A stretch of DNA of 64,000 nucleotides from Bacteroidota bacterium (GCA_026709065.1 JAPOTS010000047.1:1-64000); one strand, 5' to 3'. Numbered from the stretch's first letter, positions 38,212 through 47,554 are shown. The notes: generated by a model not told the origin, from the sequence alone. Numbers and translations: made by a program.

Positions 38212-39003
38212 CTAAGACAGGGTGTGAATTGTGCTGTAAAGTTTCTTCATTATTTCAATCATATCTGGGGAGAGAAATTTCTTAACCTGAGTGATCAGAT
38301 CATCAACAATACCTCCATGCAAGGCTTCTGCAATTGATCCAGCAATTGCGGCTTGGGTGTCAGCATCCCCTCCCAAAGAAATCGCATTCAAAATTGCATC
38401 TTCAAAACTTTCTGATTCAAGTGCGCAGATGATCGCCTCGGAAACACTTCCCTGACAGGTGACATTAAAGGAATATTTAGGACGGATTTGGTCAACGGTT
38501 CTACTCAGACAGTAATAATAAGTATCCTCAATGATCTTTCGTATGTCCTCGGATTTCTCTCCGTTCAATGCAAGCCAAATCGCATGAGTAGTCGCTCGGG
38601 CACCCCGAACCCCTTCGGGGTGGTTGTGAGTGATATTAGTGACCAAGTCGCAGGCTTCCAAGGCTTTCTCAAGGGGTTCCTTTTGATTTAGGTATGCAGC
38701 AGGTGATACTCTCATTGCGGCTCCATTCCCATAGCTCCGATACGCTCCCATGTCTGGATTATGAATCCACTTCCTAAAATTACCACCATATCCTTTTCCA
38801 GGGTGACTCCTACACCATTGACGTAGCATTTCGGAGGCCGAGGGTAAATGATCAGAAAGAAGTATATCTGCGACTGCCGCAGTGCATACTGAATCGTCGG
38901 TATACTTGCAGTTTGCTTTGAATAAATTTATGTCTTTAGTTTTGATTGGCTTCCATTCGTAGATTGAACCAGCAACGTCTCCAATAATTGCCCCGTATGA
39001 CAT
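38212..39003 (-). CDS. ADP-ribosylglycohydrolase family protein
   Basis: A 263-residue protein that would remove ADP-ribose from proteins or hydrolyse related N-glycosidic bonds. The family's two magnesium-binding clusters are present: GAIIGDVAGSIYEWKP at the start and KYTDDSVCTAAVA (about 33-45), and SLGGDADTQAAIAGSIAEAL near the end (about 210-229), with NGAAMRVSPAAYL between. The complete acidic set (GDxxG, TDDS, GGDADT) predicts activity. It is the next gene upstream of the chaperone operon on the same strand, 193 bp away. That might place it in the same stress-response locus, but the gap allows independence. Confidence 0.93.
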   Translation of the reverse strand: MSYGAIIGDVAGSIYEWKPIKTKDINLFKANCKYTDDSVCTAAVADILLSDHLPSASEMLRQWCRSHPGKGYGGNFRKWIHNPDMGAYRSYGNGAAMRVSPAAYLNQKEPLEKALEACDLVTNITHNHPEGVRGARATTHAIWLALNGEKSEDIRKIIEDTYYYCLSRTVDQIRPKYSFNVTCQGSVSEAIICALESESFEDAILNAISLGGDADTQAAIAGSIAEALHGGIVDDLITQVKKFLSPDMIEIMKKLYSTIHTLS

Positions 39004-39423
39004 GAGTGTCTCCTATACTGTTAATAAGGGGTTTAAGAAATACCAAACATGTACACCTGATCTGAGATTGTCTATTATCGGGAAATTAAGTTTTCCCGTC
39101 TTTTTTTCAAAGACTTAAACGTCGGTGATGAATAAATGTTGGGGCTTCTAAGTCAAACAAATGAAAGAAATCATGGGCAGTGTCTTAATGATCAGAGGAC
39201 ATTTTAGTCACACGAAGATCCGTGAGATTGCGTCACTATGAGTGAGAAATAAGGATCAGATGCGGTTAATTAGGTTTGAGATTAGTTCGTGAATTTTCAT
39301 TATACTCAAGATGTGAAATTTTTTATGTAGCGTTGAAATATCTTTTAACAACAATAAAATTCTTGGAGGGTTGTTTTTTTAATCAAAGAGTTGTAAATTA
39401 AATAATTCAACCATAGATGACTC
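39004..39423. other. Intergenic region between divergent genes
   Basis: About 420 bp separating the ADP-ribosylglycohydrolase from the Gfo/Idh/MocA genes, so it should hold promoters for both directions. It is AT-rich with T and A runs. I see no operator repeat, RNA or ORF that I can support. Confidence 0.4.
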
Positions 39424-40746
39424 ATGGACAAAATTACTGATCGTAGAACATTTATCAAGACCGCATCCGCTGGAATAGCTGGGGCAACGCTTCTCAGTGC
39501 CACGCGCGGCCTTGCCTCTCCAACCAACCACTTGAATGCCGCAATTATGGGTGTTCATGGGCGTGGAGGTGGACTCGCATCCGCATTTGCAAAATCTGAA
39601 GGGTGTGAGGTTACCCATATTTGTGATGTTGATGACCGTGCAATTGCACATACTATCAAAGATGTTGCAGAAATTACGGGCGGAAAGTCTCCTGTTGGGG
39701 TGATGGATTTTCGAGAGGTATTAGACAATCCTGATGTGGATATTCTTGTGATTGCTGCACCCGATCATTGGCATACTCCAGCTACAATTATGGCCTTACA
39801 GGCAGGTAAGCATGTTTATGTGGAAAAGCCAGCAAGCCATAACCCAAGGGAAGCGGAGTTGATTGTTGAGGCTCAGGAGAAATATAATCTGGTTGTTCAG
39901 ATGGGAAATCAACAGCGCTCTTCTGATGAATCTGCTCAGGTCATTGATGCCATCAATCAAGGAATGATTGGTCGGCCGTACTATGCACGCGCATGGTATG
40001 CCAATAACCGTGGATCAATTGGAACAGGACAGTCTGCCCAAGTCCCTGATTGGCTCAATTATGAATTATGGCAGGGGCCAGCTCCCAGGATGCCTTTCAT
40101 GGATAATCGGATTCATTATAATTGGCACTGGTTCTGGCATTGGGGCACAGGGGAGATCTGTAATAATGGAACACATGAGATTGATATTTGCCGTTGGGCA
40201 CTTGGAGTAGATTATCCTATCCGAGTCAAATCTGCCGGAGGGCGTTATCATTTTCAGGACGATTGGGAGTTTTATGATACACAAATTGCATCCTTTGATT
40301 TTGAGGGAGACAAGACCATTACATGGGATGGACGCAGTTGTAACTCACGACATGTAGAGGGCCGGGGGCGAGGAGCCTCTATTCACGGAGAATATGGGAC
40401 AGCCATTATTGATCGTAATGGTTATATCGTTTATGATCAAGATAATCAGGAGATTTGGAAACGAACGCGTACCTCTGGGGAGGCAACGATGGATATTCGC
40501 GGTGGTGGAGGCTTGACGGATCGGCATATAACAAATATGCTTCAAGCGATTCGCGATGGGGTTTCGCTTAATTCTCCGATTAGCGAGGGGCAAAAATCCA
40601 CATTACTATGTCACTTAGGTAATATTGCACAAAAAACAGGGCGCACTCTTGAATGCAACTCCGATAATGGGCATATTCTAAATAATGAAGATGCCATGAA
40701 CATGTGGGGACGAGAGTATGAGCCTGGATGGGAAATCACTCTATAA
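39424..40746 (+). CDS. Gfo/Idh/MocA family oxidoreductase with Tat leader (first of pair)
   Basis: The NAD(P)-dependent oxidoreductase has 440 residues. A twin-arginine leader (TDRRTFIKTASAGIAGATLL) implies folded export with bound cofactor. The Rossmann region AAIMGVHGRGGGLASAFAKS (about 39-58) binds the dinucleotide, and VYVEKPASHNP (about 135-145) contains the Lys of the EKP active-site motif. HEIDICRWALG fits the C-terminal sugar-binding half. The substrate is probably a sugar or inositol derivative. It is followed 16 bp later by a second member of the family, so the two form an operon. Confidence 0.92.
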   Translation: MDKITDRRTFIKTASAGIAGATLLSATRGLASPTNHLNAAIMGVHGRGGGLASAFAKSEGCEVTHICDVDDRAIAHTIKDVAEITGGKSPVGVMDFREVLDNPDVDILVIAAPDHWHTPATIMALQAGKHVYVEKPASHNPREAELIVEAQEKYNLVVQMGNQQRSSDESAQVIDAINQGMIGRPYYARAWYANNRGSIGTGQSAQVPDWLNYELWQGPAPRMPFMDNRIHYNWHWFWHWGTGEICNNGTHEIDICRWALGVDYPIRVKSAGGRYHFQDDWEFYDTQIASFDFEGDKTITWDGRSCNSRHVEGRGRGASIHGEYGTAIIDRNGYIVYDQDNQEIWKRTRTSGEATMDIRGGGGLTDRHITNMLQAIRDGVSLNSPISEGQKSTLLCHLGNIAQKTGRTLECNSDNGHILNNEDAMNMWGREYEPGWEITL

Positions 40747-40762
40747 CTAAATCATCTTTTAA

Positions 40763-42091
40763 ATGGATCGACGTAATTTTATTAAAGTTGGTGGAACCGC
40801 AGCAGCCGGAAGTGTATTTTCACGCCCAGATAGAATAATACAGCGAGAGCCCATGAGGATCGCACTTGTGGGAACGGGTGTACGTGGTCAAGGCATGTGG
40901 GGCCATGATTTAGTTGATGATTATTCAGATGAGGTTCAATTTGTTGGGCTTTGTGATATTAATCCAGGTAGAATGGAGTGGGTTAAAAATCATATCGGTG
41001 TTGATTGTCCAACCTATACGGATTTTGATAGGATGATGATTGAAACTAAACCAGAATTAGTGATCGTCACCACCGTTGACTCAACTCATCATCAGTATAT
41101 CATTCGGGCTATGGAACTCGGCAGTGATGTCGTCACTGAAAAGCCTATGACTACGGATGCCGATAAATGTCAAGCGATTTTAGATGCTCAGGCTATCAAT
41201 AGAAAAAATGTGACCGTCACAATGAATTATCGCTATTCTCCACACCGCCTAGCGATGAAGGAAATGCTGATGAATCATCGAATTGGCAAAGTCACTTCCG
41301 TTGATTTTCATTGGTATCTTGATATCTATCATGGTGCTGATTATTTTCGACGTTGGCATGGTAAAGAGCGATTTGGTGGTACATTATTTGTGCACAAATC
41401 AACTCATCATTTTGATCTGTTGAATTGGTGGTTAGAATCAGAACCAGAGGAAGTTTTCGCTTATGGGGATTTAGAATACTATGGACATAACAACGAATTT
41501 CGTCACACCAATTGTAGAGGTTGTCCTCACTCTGAAAAATGTGAGCATCACTGGGACATTACTCAAAGCGACATCTATATGAATCTATATGTTGCACATG
41601 AGCACCATGATGGTTATCTACGCGATGGCTGTGTTTGGAGTGAAGAAATTGATATCTATGATAAGATGGCGGCTCAGATTAAGTATGCAAATGGTGTTCA
41701 AGTCAGTTATTCGTGTACAACCTATTCTCCCTATGAGGGATATCGAATTGCGTTTAATGGAACCGAGGGTAGGCTTGAGGCTTGGGTGAAAGAACGCCAA
41801 CCTTGGGAGGATCCGCCTTACGATGAGATTCGAGTAACTGACAATTTTGGAGAGACAGAACTCATTCAGGTTTCGCATGGTGGAGGGGGACATGGAGGTG
41901 GTGATGTTAGATTGAAAGATCATATTTTTAGAGGACAGGATACTCCAGATCCTTACCGCCAGGTGGCAGGAACTCGGGACGGTGCTATGTCAATCCTGAT
42001 TGGTGTTGCTGCCAGAGAAAGCATCAAGACAGGTGATCCAGTCCGAATAGAATCTCTGACCTCTCTCAAACCCAGAGCGGTTCGTCCCTAA
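40763..42091 (+). CDS. Gfo/Idh/MocA family oxidoreductase with Tat leader (second of pair)
   Basis: The 442-residue protein starts MDRRNFIKVGGTAAAGSVFS, a twin-arginine leader. The Rossmann motif IALVGTGVRGQGMWGHDLV is about residues 33-51, and the active-site segment is VTEKPMTTDADK (EKP). A cysteine/histidine cluster, CRGCPHSEKCEHHWDI (about 253-268), could bind iron or zinc and is absent from the preceding gene. Residues about 350-400 include a glycine/histidine-rich loop (SHGGGGHGGGDV). It forms an operon with the upstream homologue, and the two are too divergent to be a recent duplication. Substrate unknown. Confidence 0.92.
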   Translation: MDRRNFIKVGGTAAAGSVFSRPDRIIQREPMRIALVGTGVRGQGMWGHDLVDDYSDEVQFVGLCDINPGRMEWVKNHIGVDCPTYTDFDRMMIETKPELVIVTTVDSTHHQYIIRAMELGSDVVTEKPMTTDADKCQAILDAQAINRKNVTVTMNYRYSPHRLAMKEMLMNHRIGKVTSVDFHWYLDIYHGADYFRRWHGKERFGGTLFVHKSTHHFDLLNWWLESEPEEVFAYGDLEYYGHNNEFRHTNCRGCPHSEKCEHHWDITQSDIYMNLYVAHEHHDGYLRDGCVWSEEIDIYDKMAAQIKYANGVQVSYSCTTYSPYEGYRIAFNGTEGRLEAWVKERQPWEDPPYDEIRVTDNFGETELIQVSHGGGGHGGGDVRLKDHIFRGQDTPDPYRQVAGTRDGAMSILIGVAARESIKTGDPVRIESLTSLKPRAVRP

Positions 42092-42107
42092 CTCAATGTA
42101 TTAGAAG

Positions 42108-42515
42108 ATGTTATTTAGCAATCGTTTTTTGCTTGTTGCGGTAATCGTTTTAGCTAGTGGTTGCGCATCCACCCAAGAAATGGCTGATGAGACTTCCAGT
42201 CCGTTTGTTGGATCATGGGAATATGTGATTGACTCTCCAGAGGGTCAATTTACAGGTTACTTGATGATCACCGAGGATGAGACAGGGCTCAAAGCTTTTG
42301 TATCTGAGGGTGATTCTGAAATTGAGGGTTCTATTGAGGTGGATTCCGTGGAATTTGATCAAGAGATGCAGTTGCTTTCGTTTTCGTTTGATAACCCCGA
42401 TTATGGAAGAATGAATGTTTCTCTGACCCTTGAAGAACAAGAAATGAATGGAATTTTGCATGTTGTCCAATTTTCATTAGATGTCCCAATGGTAGTGACA
42501 CGATCTGAGCAGTAA
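42108..42515 (+). CDS. Small predicted lipoprotein
   Basis: A 135-residue protein with a lipoprotein signal ending in the lipobox LASGC (Cys about residue 19), followed by ASTQEMADETS. The rest is a compact beta-barrel-like domain rich in Asp/Glu: VGSWEYVIDSPEGQFTGYLM and VSLTLEEQEMNGILHVVQFS. The pattern resembles small lipocalin-like barrels that hold hydrophobic or sugar ligands. It begins 17 bp after the oxidoreductase gene, so it probably belongs to the same operon and may deliver or sense its substrate. Confidence 0.75.
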   Translation: MLFSNRFLLVAVIVLASGCASTQEMADETSSPFVGSWEYVIDSPEGQFTGYLMITEDETGLKAFVSEGDSEIEGSIEVDSVEFDQEMQLLSFSFDNPDYGRMNVSLTLEEQEMNGILHVVQFSLDVPMVVTRSEQ

Positions 42516-42520
42516 GGCTC

Positions 42521-42799
42521 ATGTATCATTTATTGGGTAAACAAGTGCGAGTGCATTTATATTCAAAAGATGCGATTGCTGTGGGTGTCATTCAAGGTCG
42601 TGTTGCAGATGTGGCTAAAAGGGTAGAGGTTGCTCCAGGAATGAAAAAGGATCTTGCATTGGTAGTGGATATTGAGATTCCCGATAGCCAGTCAGAAACC
42701 TATACAAGCAGTAGTGGAACTGAGAATGAGGGATGGTTTGCGATCCAGGATCTTCAAGTCATTGATGATGAAACTTTACCGGGTTGGTTCAACAACTAA
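42521..42799 (+). CDS. Small hypothetical protein (92 aa), last gene of the oxidoreductase operon
   Basis: The frame starts 6 bp after the lipoprotein stop. It is beta-rich with no leader: GKQVRVHLYSKDAIAVGVIQ (about 6-25) followed by GRVADVAKRVEVAPG, then an acidic tail ending DETLPGWFNN. The first half resembles an SH3-like or Hfq-like barrel strand order, but I cannot name a family. Tight spacing and protein-like composition argue that it is real. Confidence 0.6.
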   Translation: MYHLLGKQVRVHLYSKDAIAVGVIQGRVADVAKRVEVAPGMKKDLALVVDIEIPDSQSETYTSSSGTENEGWFAIQDLQVIDDETLPGWFNN

Positions 42800-42896
42800 C
42801 GGTATAGAACTTGTGGTCAAATCATCATGAGAGTCCAGATTTTCAGGGCGAAGTCCTAAGATGCTCTCATTTTGACCATTTCAGTGTAGCATACAA

Positions 42897-44651
42897 TTAA
42901 GTCCCCTCATTAGCATTTCTATATTCAATGAGCGCTGCTTGACCAAGGATGCTCAATATGGTGATTGAGACTTCAACGCCATACGAATCTACTAAATTAA
43001 GAGGCTTACCAAAACGAAAGTGCACAGGTTGATGCCTTCCCCCTTCAATCGCTACATTACTCGCATATAGATACATCCTATCTTGAGTATCAAGAATTGG
43101 GTTAATCTGACCATAGAGTCCCGGAATTCGTCCTATACCCTCTGGGAAGATCACGGCACCGCCATCGTTTACAGGAGTCAAGTCAATCACTAAGCCGCCT
43201 TGTCGTGGAATCCAATCTTGAATTAATTTACCACTATATCCCTTAGCTGCTACATATACTGTCATCGGAAGATGGGTTGAATGCAGGTCTAACTCCGTTT
43301 CACCAGATTCATCTGTGGTAGATCGCTTCCATGTATGATTTGGGAATAGAACCAAAATATCAACCCCTAAGATTGGCTCCATACCAGAATGAACTTTAAT
43401 TGAAGCCCCATTAGGTGTAAGCTCAAATCTTGCGGCAGGAATGGTCAAAAACAAATTGGTCTGATCAACGAGTTCATATTTTGGGTTAATTCCACAAGTT
43501 TCACGAGTTGATTTCATGATTAGGGATACACCATCACCTCGCTTTTCCATGAGAGCTCTTCGGTGCTGAGAACCTGGAATATCACCAACAGGGTATCGTG
43601 TGAAGATAGATGCTAGTGTCTCATTGCGAGTAGATTGCTTCAAATTCATGGATTCAATGGTCATCCCATTGGGAAGATGTCCTGGTGAATCAATCTCCAA
43701 ACGATCCTTAAACATTGATAACCGGATGCTACTGGAAAAAATGGAGTAATCACGATGAATGACCGCATTAACAATGGCTTCAAAAATGGCAATCATACTG
43801 TACTGCGGCAAATCTTCACGCGCTGGTGTTTTACGAGAAGCAACCCGCATATTACGAGCTACAAATCTACAACCATCAAAAATTTGTTGATACAGTGAAC
43901 CTTGAATTTCTTGGGCATCCAACTGACCTGAGGCACGATCTTTACCTCTGTAAAGAGTTGCTAATATCATTGCATGGGGAAACCAATCCTGGGGGGAGTT
44001 CGTGCACAGGAGAATCCCAGCCACAGTAGCTCTAAATGCACCCGCTTCATCTTCTGCAAGAAGCCCTTGATTCATAAGGGACTTGAGCGGATCTGTAGTA
44101 CCCTCAGAACTGAGTAGCGGCTCCCATAACCGCTCCGACAACGTTTCAAAACCAGTATCAGGAACTATAGTTTGATCAAACCAAAGGTATCGACTTTGTG
44201 TACGAATTTGAGCAAGACGTAATTTTTCATCCACGCTGAGTTGTCGCGTACTATTACCAACTCGAATAAATGCACGCCCGGAACGCTCATGAGCTGAAGT
44301 ACCTCTGGGAATCTCTACCAGCAAGAACACTTTTCCATCGAGCACTCTGTGATAAAAGCTAATTCGGATAGGTGGATCCACAGCATTGGTACACACATCT
44401 GTCAATATACCATCTAGATGTGCTACCTGTTTGTACGATAAGCCTTGAAGTAGACCATCATCGGTAACTCCACTGAGAAGAATGCCGCCATTGGAGTTAG
44501 CGAATGCGATGATCTCATCTGCGAGGTCGTCTCGTTTAGGACTCACGGGCCGATCCCCTTTACAACTAATTTGCTTGAACTCCCAGCGTTGATCCTCGCC
44601 TAATAATAAGCGCTGGCGTAGCTCATCATTAGTGATCTCATCATATAGCAT
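42897..44651 (-). CDS. AlbA_2/Schlafen-domain ATP-binding protein with extra C-terminal domain
   Basis: 584 residues from the ATG at 44651 (an upstream in-frame start adds an unlikely tail). Residues 1-115 are an AlbA_2 (Schlafen-type) domain: RWEFKQISCKGDRP, DDLADEIIAFANSNGGILLS and GSGRAFIRVGNSTRQLS-like segment. Residues about 220-400 resemble the HATPase_c_4 module of such regulators (IFEAIVNAVIHRDYS, LEIDSPGHLPNGMT, RNETLASIFTRY). A further 170 residues (about 415-584) include an Ig-like segment (RSTTDESGETELDLHSTHLP), unusual for the family. These proteins are often called transcriptional regulators or helicases and occur in defence islands. It stands alone, so its role is unknown. Confidence 0.82.
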   Translation of the reverse strand: MLYDEITNDELRQRLLLGEDQRWEFKQISCKGDRPVSPKRDDLADEIIAFANSNGGILLSGVTDDGLLQGLSYKQVAHLDGILTDVCTNAVDPPIRISFYHRVLDGKVFLLVEIPRGTSAHERSGRAFIRVGNSTRQLSVDEKLRLAQIRTQSRYLWFDQTIVPDTGFETLSERLWEPLLSSEGTTDPLKSLMNQGLLAEDEAGAFRATVAGILLCTNSPQDWFPHAMILATLYRGKDRASGQLDAQEIQGSLYQQIFDGCRFVARNMRVASRKTPAREDLPQYSMIAIFEAIVNAVIHRDYSIFSSSIRLSMFKDRLEIDSPGHLPNGMTIESMNLKQSTRNETLASIFTRYPVGDIPGSQHRRALMEKRGDGVSLIMKSTRETCGINPKYELVDQTNLFLTIPAARFELTPNGASIKVHSGMEPILGVDILVLFPNHTWKRSTTDESGETELDLHSTHLPMTVYVAAKGYSGKLIQDWIPRQGGLVIDLTPVNDGGAVIFPEGIGRIPGLYGQINPILDTQDRMYLYASNVAIEGGRHQPVHFRFGKPLNLVDSYGVEVSITILSILGQAALIEYRNANEGT

Positions 44652-45269
44652 AATTGTATCTTCCAAGTTAATCCAACATAAATGGTTCAAACATCCAATT
44701 GTCACTAAATAAATCGGACTTGTTTAAACAAGCAACTATAGTTCAGGAAACCCTAAAATACAACAATCATAAAGTAAGCTACTCTATGAGTGAATAGCTA
44801 CCATTATTGGAAGATGATCAGAACCATACCTTTAATTCTTCACAGAAACCATGCTTGATAGCTATGGACAATGAATGATCAGACACAAATGATATCGCAA
44901 GTACACAAGGGTAGTAAATCAGCTATCAAAGATCATCTCACCTGTAAGAGTTGTGTATGCGCTTTCCAGTAGTCTACAAAATGGTTATTGACTCATTCTG
45001 AGTTTCTTTCCGTATAGGCGTATCCGCTTACAAAGGACATGAGAGTCCGTATCACCAAAAGTATGGTGAGAATTCCAAGTTCTTGAACGTATCGTATTAT
45101 GGTAAGCATACGTTTGAAACAACCCCAACAACCCTCCGCGATGTAATCCATATTGTTATTCCTACTTCAAAAATATGGCTGATTGAGCAAGGATATAATT
45201 CAACTTTCTGGCGTTTTGGTCAGACTGAATTACTTTAAAAGGTCAATCAATGATAACTGAATCGGAGAT
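44652..45269. other. Intergenic region; possible tiny ORF
   Basis: About 620 bp with no recognised gene. On the minus strand an ATG at 45151 opens a 52-codon frame ending at 44993 (MDYIAEGCWGCFKRM..., then a hydrophobic LGILTILLVIRTLMSFV). It is plausible as a small membrane peptide but has no supporting signal and could be chance. TCACCA/TGGTGA (45052-45069) forms a weak hairpin. No riboswitch recognised. Confidence 0.3.
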
Positions 45270-46406
45270 TTATACTTTTTGTAACGCTTTCTCAAAATCT
45301 GCAATCAAGTCCTGCGCATCTTCAATTCCGACAGATACGCGAAGAAGATGATCACGAATCCCAGAAGCTTCCAATTCATCGGGAGTGAGTCCAGAATGAG
45401 AGCTAATGACTGGACGAGTGATCAGAGATTCAACCCCACCGAGACTGGGGGCAAAGACAGGAATTTGTAAGTTAGTGATCATGTTATTGGCTGCTTCTAT
45501 ACCACCTTTCAATTCAAAACTTAACATCCCTCCAAAGCCATGAAACAATCGGGTTGCACGTTCATGCTGAGGATGTGAAGACAATCCAGGGTAATTGGTG
45601 CAGAGGACTTTGGGGTGAGAGTAAAGAAATTCTGACAGAGATTGTGCAGTAGCATTGTGTTGGCGCATTCGAAGTGCAAGGGTTTGTAGTCCTCTGTGTA
45701 ATAAAAAACATGAATTTGGGTCAAGAGCCCCTCCAAGTTGAGCTAAATTTTTAGCCGCTTTTTGCACCAACTCTTCTTTTCCAATGACCACACCTGCTAC
45801 TACATCCGAGTGGCCATTGAGATACTTAGTAGCGCTATGAAGCGAATAATCAAATCCCGCATTTGCGGCCTGATAATTATATGGAGAAGCAAATGTATTA
45901 TCAATCAATGATATGAGATTATTTGATTGACTAAACTCAATGATTTGTTCAAGGTCACAAACCTGTACTAAGGGGTTAGTAATGGATTCAACATAAACAG
46001 CCCGTGTATTTCTTTTCAAAACAGCATTCCATGTCTCTGGTGCATCTGCGTCAAAGAATGAAACTGTGACATTGAGGTCAGCGAGGAGATTTAGAATAAA
46101 CTTTTGAGTCCCTCCATAGAGGCTTTTTTGGGCCAAGAAGTGGTCGCCCGGCTTGACAGTGGACAGAATTGCAGAGGTAATAGCAGCCATGCCGCTTCCA
46201 GTAACTAAAGCATCTTCTGCTCCTTCTAGAATGGCAAGTTTACGATTGAGTACTCTCTGATTGGGGGTATTGTTATAACGAATATATCGTAGAGGAGCGT
46301 CATCATGCTCAAACATTGCAGTTTGGAATATCGGCATTCGGATAGCACCGTCAATACGTGATTCCTCTCCTGCATGTATCAATTGTGTATCAATGGCGTG
46401 GCTCAT
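45270..46406 (-). CDS. Cys/Met metabolism PLP enzyme (cystathionine synthase/lyase type)
   Basis: 378-residue pyridoxal-phosphate enzyme of the cystathionine gamma-synthase/beta- or gamma-lyase family. The PLP lysine is Lys194 in LHSATKYLNGHSDVVAGV. Other signatures are RYNNTPNQRVLNRKLAILE near the substrate, GSGMAAITSAIL (phosphate pocket) and SLGGVESLITRPV near the C-terminus. Length and order are normal. The sequence cannot say whether it makes or splits cystathionine, or acts as a sulfhydrylase. It stands alone on the minus strand. Confidence 0.93.
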   Translation of the reverse strand: MSHAIDTQLIHAGEESRIDGAIRMPIFQTAMFEHDDAPLRYIRYNNTPNQRVLNRKLAILEGAEDALVTGSGMAAITSAILSTVKPGDHFLAQKSLYGGTQKFILNLLADLNVTVSFFDADAPETWNAVLKRNTRAVYVESITNPLVQVCDLEQIIEFSQSNNLISLIDNTFASPYNYQAANAGFDYSLHSATKYLNGHSDVVAGVVIGKEELVQKAAKNLAQLGGALDPNSCFLLHRGLQTLALRMRQHNATAQSLSEFLYSHPKVLCTNYPGLSSHPQHERATRLFHGFGGMLSFELKGGIEAANNMITNLQIPVFAPSLGGVESLITRPVISSHSGLTPDELEASGIRDHLLRVSVGIEDAQDLIADFEKALQKV

Positions 46407-46738
46407 ACATCAGAATTCGGTAGTTTGAATTTAGGTTAAGAAAATAGGCTACATTGAAAAACTGCAACATATGATTCACGATTGATCCAAGTATCAAATA
46501 AATTTTTAGGATTTAAGAATTTTCTAAATTGGCAAGGATGACAGAGTTGTATCTAAAGAAGTATCACATGTAAAAAAAGATATGATTCTATCGCAAGTTA
46601 AAGTTAGATTTAACTGAGAACTATGATCATTTGGTTAGTCATTATTAATCGTAATACATAGAATGATGATGGTTGCTGAGCAATTGATGAAAATGTCTTA
46701 TATTCAATGAGTGCCATCTACATCCAATTTCTGATCAA
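46407..46738. other. Intergenic region upstream of the PLP enzyme
   Basis: About 330 bp, AT-rich, between the minus-strand PLP enzyme and a tiny plus-strand frame. A methionine-pathway enzyme might be riboswitch-controlled, but I see no SAM-riboswitch-like paired sequence. Several runs of A or T are present and no other feature can be supported. Confidence 0.35.
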
Positions 46739-46834
46739 ATGAATCGGAAGCAACGAAAAAATATTATCACCGCAGTCTACATCATTTTAGGGGTTGTACT
46801 ACTGATGACGATCGTGATACAACTGACTGGGTAA
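46739..46834 (+). CDS. Possible 31-residue single-helix membrane protein
   Basis: MNRKQRKNIITAVYIILGVV continues LLMTIVIQLTG and stops. Four positive residues precede one 20-residue hydrophobic helix, the classic form of a small inner-membrane protein with its N-terminus in the cytosol. It is not overlapped by another gene and sits convergent to the ECF sigma factor gene, whose stop is 22 bp away. There is no clear ribosome-binding site, though this lineage often lacks one. I do not recognise a family. Confidence 0.42.
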   Translation: MNRKQRKNIITAVYIILGVVLLMTIVIQLTG

Positions 46835-46855
46835 TCAGCAGATTAACCCAAGAGA

Positions 46856-47554
46856 TCACGCGTATTCAGCGAGAGCTTCATCCTCTTCTATATCATCTTC
46901 ATCCTCATACTTGTAAGGATAAATTCCTTGAAGCAGATCTTGTAACTTAGTCCGACCACGGTTGATACGGCTTTTAACGGTTCCCATTGGCAGACCAGTA
47001 ATGATCGCAATTTCCTCGTAACTTAGTTGCTGAATGTCACGCATGATCACAATCTCACGAAAATGTTCTGGTAAGGCGAGAAGCCCCATCTGTATGAAGT
47101 GATCTTGCATCGCACTTTCTGCATGCCGTATGGGAGAAAAGGTCTCATCGGGTAGGGGCATCTCAAATTCTTCACCGTCACGGTTATATGACTGGATTGA
47201 ATCCATACGACGCCTGCTACGCTTACGGTATTCCGTTTTGGCTAAGTTTCCGGCAATAGTATAAAGCCAGGTAGAGAACTTAGCAATCCTTTTGTAGGAG
47301 TGGCGATTTCGGTAAACACGGAGAAATGTTTCCTGAATCAGGTCTTCACAGGCTTTCTTATCACCAGTAAATCGGTAAAGAAAATTTACCAATGGACCTG
47401 TCCAGCGTTCCCAGAGAATATTATAGGCCTCTACAACACCTGCCTGGAAATGCTCCATGAGATCTTCATCACACATGTCTTGAAGTGCGTCAAAGCGGCT
47501 CAGGGCATGACGACTCCGAGCGTCTTTTCTAATAATACGGCTAATCTGTTTCAC
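46856..47554 (-). CDS. RNA polymerase ECF-type sigma factor (first of two paralogues)
   Basis: 232-residue sigma-70 family factor. Region 2 (about 28-105) contains FQAGVVEAYNILWERW, DLIQETFLRVYRNRHSY and FSTWLYTIAGNLAKTEYRKR. Region 4 (about 160-215) contains LLALPEHFREIVIMRDIQQL and the helix-turn-helix YEEIAIITGLPMGTVKSRIN. The acidic tail (DEDDIEEDEALAEYA) differs from its paralogue at 48158-48847. The two proteins are alike throughout, including the SIQS linker and EMPLPDE, so they derive from a duplication. No anti-sigma gene is adjacent. Confidence 0.93.
   Translation of the reverse strand: MKQISRIIRKDARSRHALSRFDALQDMCDEDLMEHFQAGVVEAYNILWERWTGPLVNFLYRFTGDKKACEDLIQETFLRVYRNRHSYKRIAKFSTWLYTIAGNLAKTEYRKRSRRRMDSIQSYNRDGEEFEMPLPDETFSPIRHAESAMQDHFIQMGLLALPEHFREIVIMRDIQQLSYEEIAIITGLPMGTVKSRINRGRTKLQDLLQGIYPYKYEDEDDIEEDEALAEYA

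Noticed and set aside
38059-38337. Plus-strand frame overlapping the start of the GrpE-like gene region and the end of the glycohydrolase
   Set aside because: It runs antisense into a well-supported gene and shows no family features.
46407-46738. SAM riboswitch upstream of the Cys/Met metabolism enzyme
   Set aside because: I could not find the paired segments or conserved core such a riboswitch would need.
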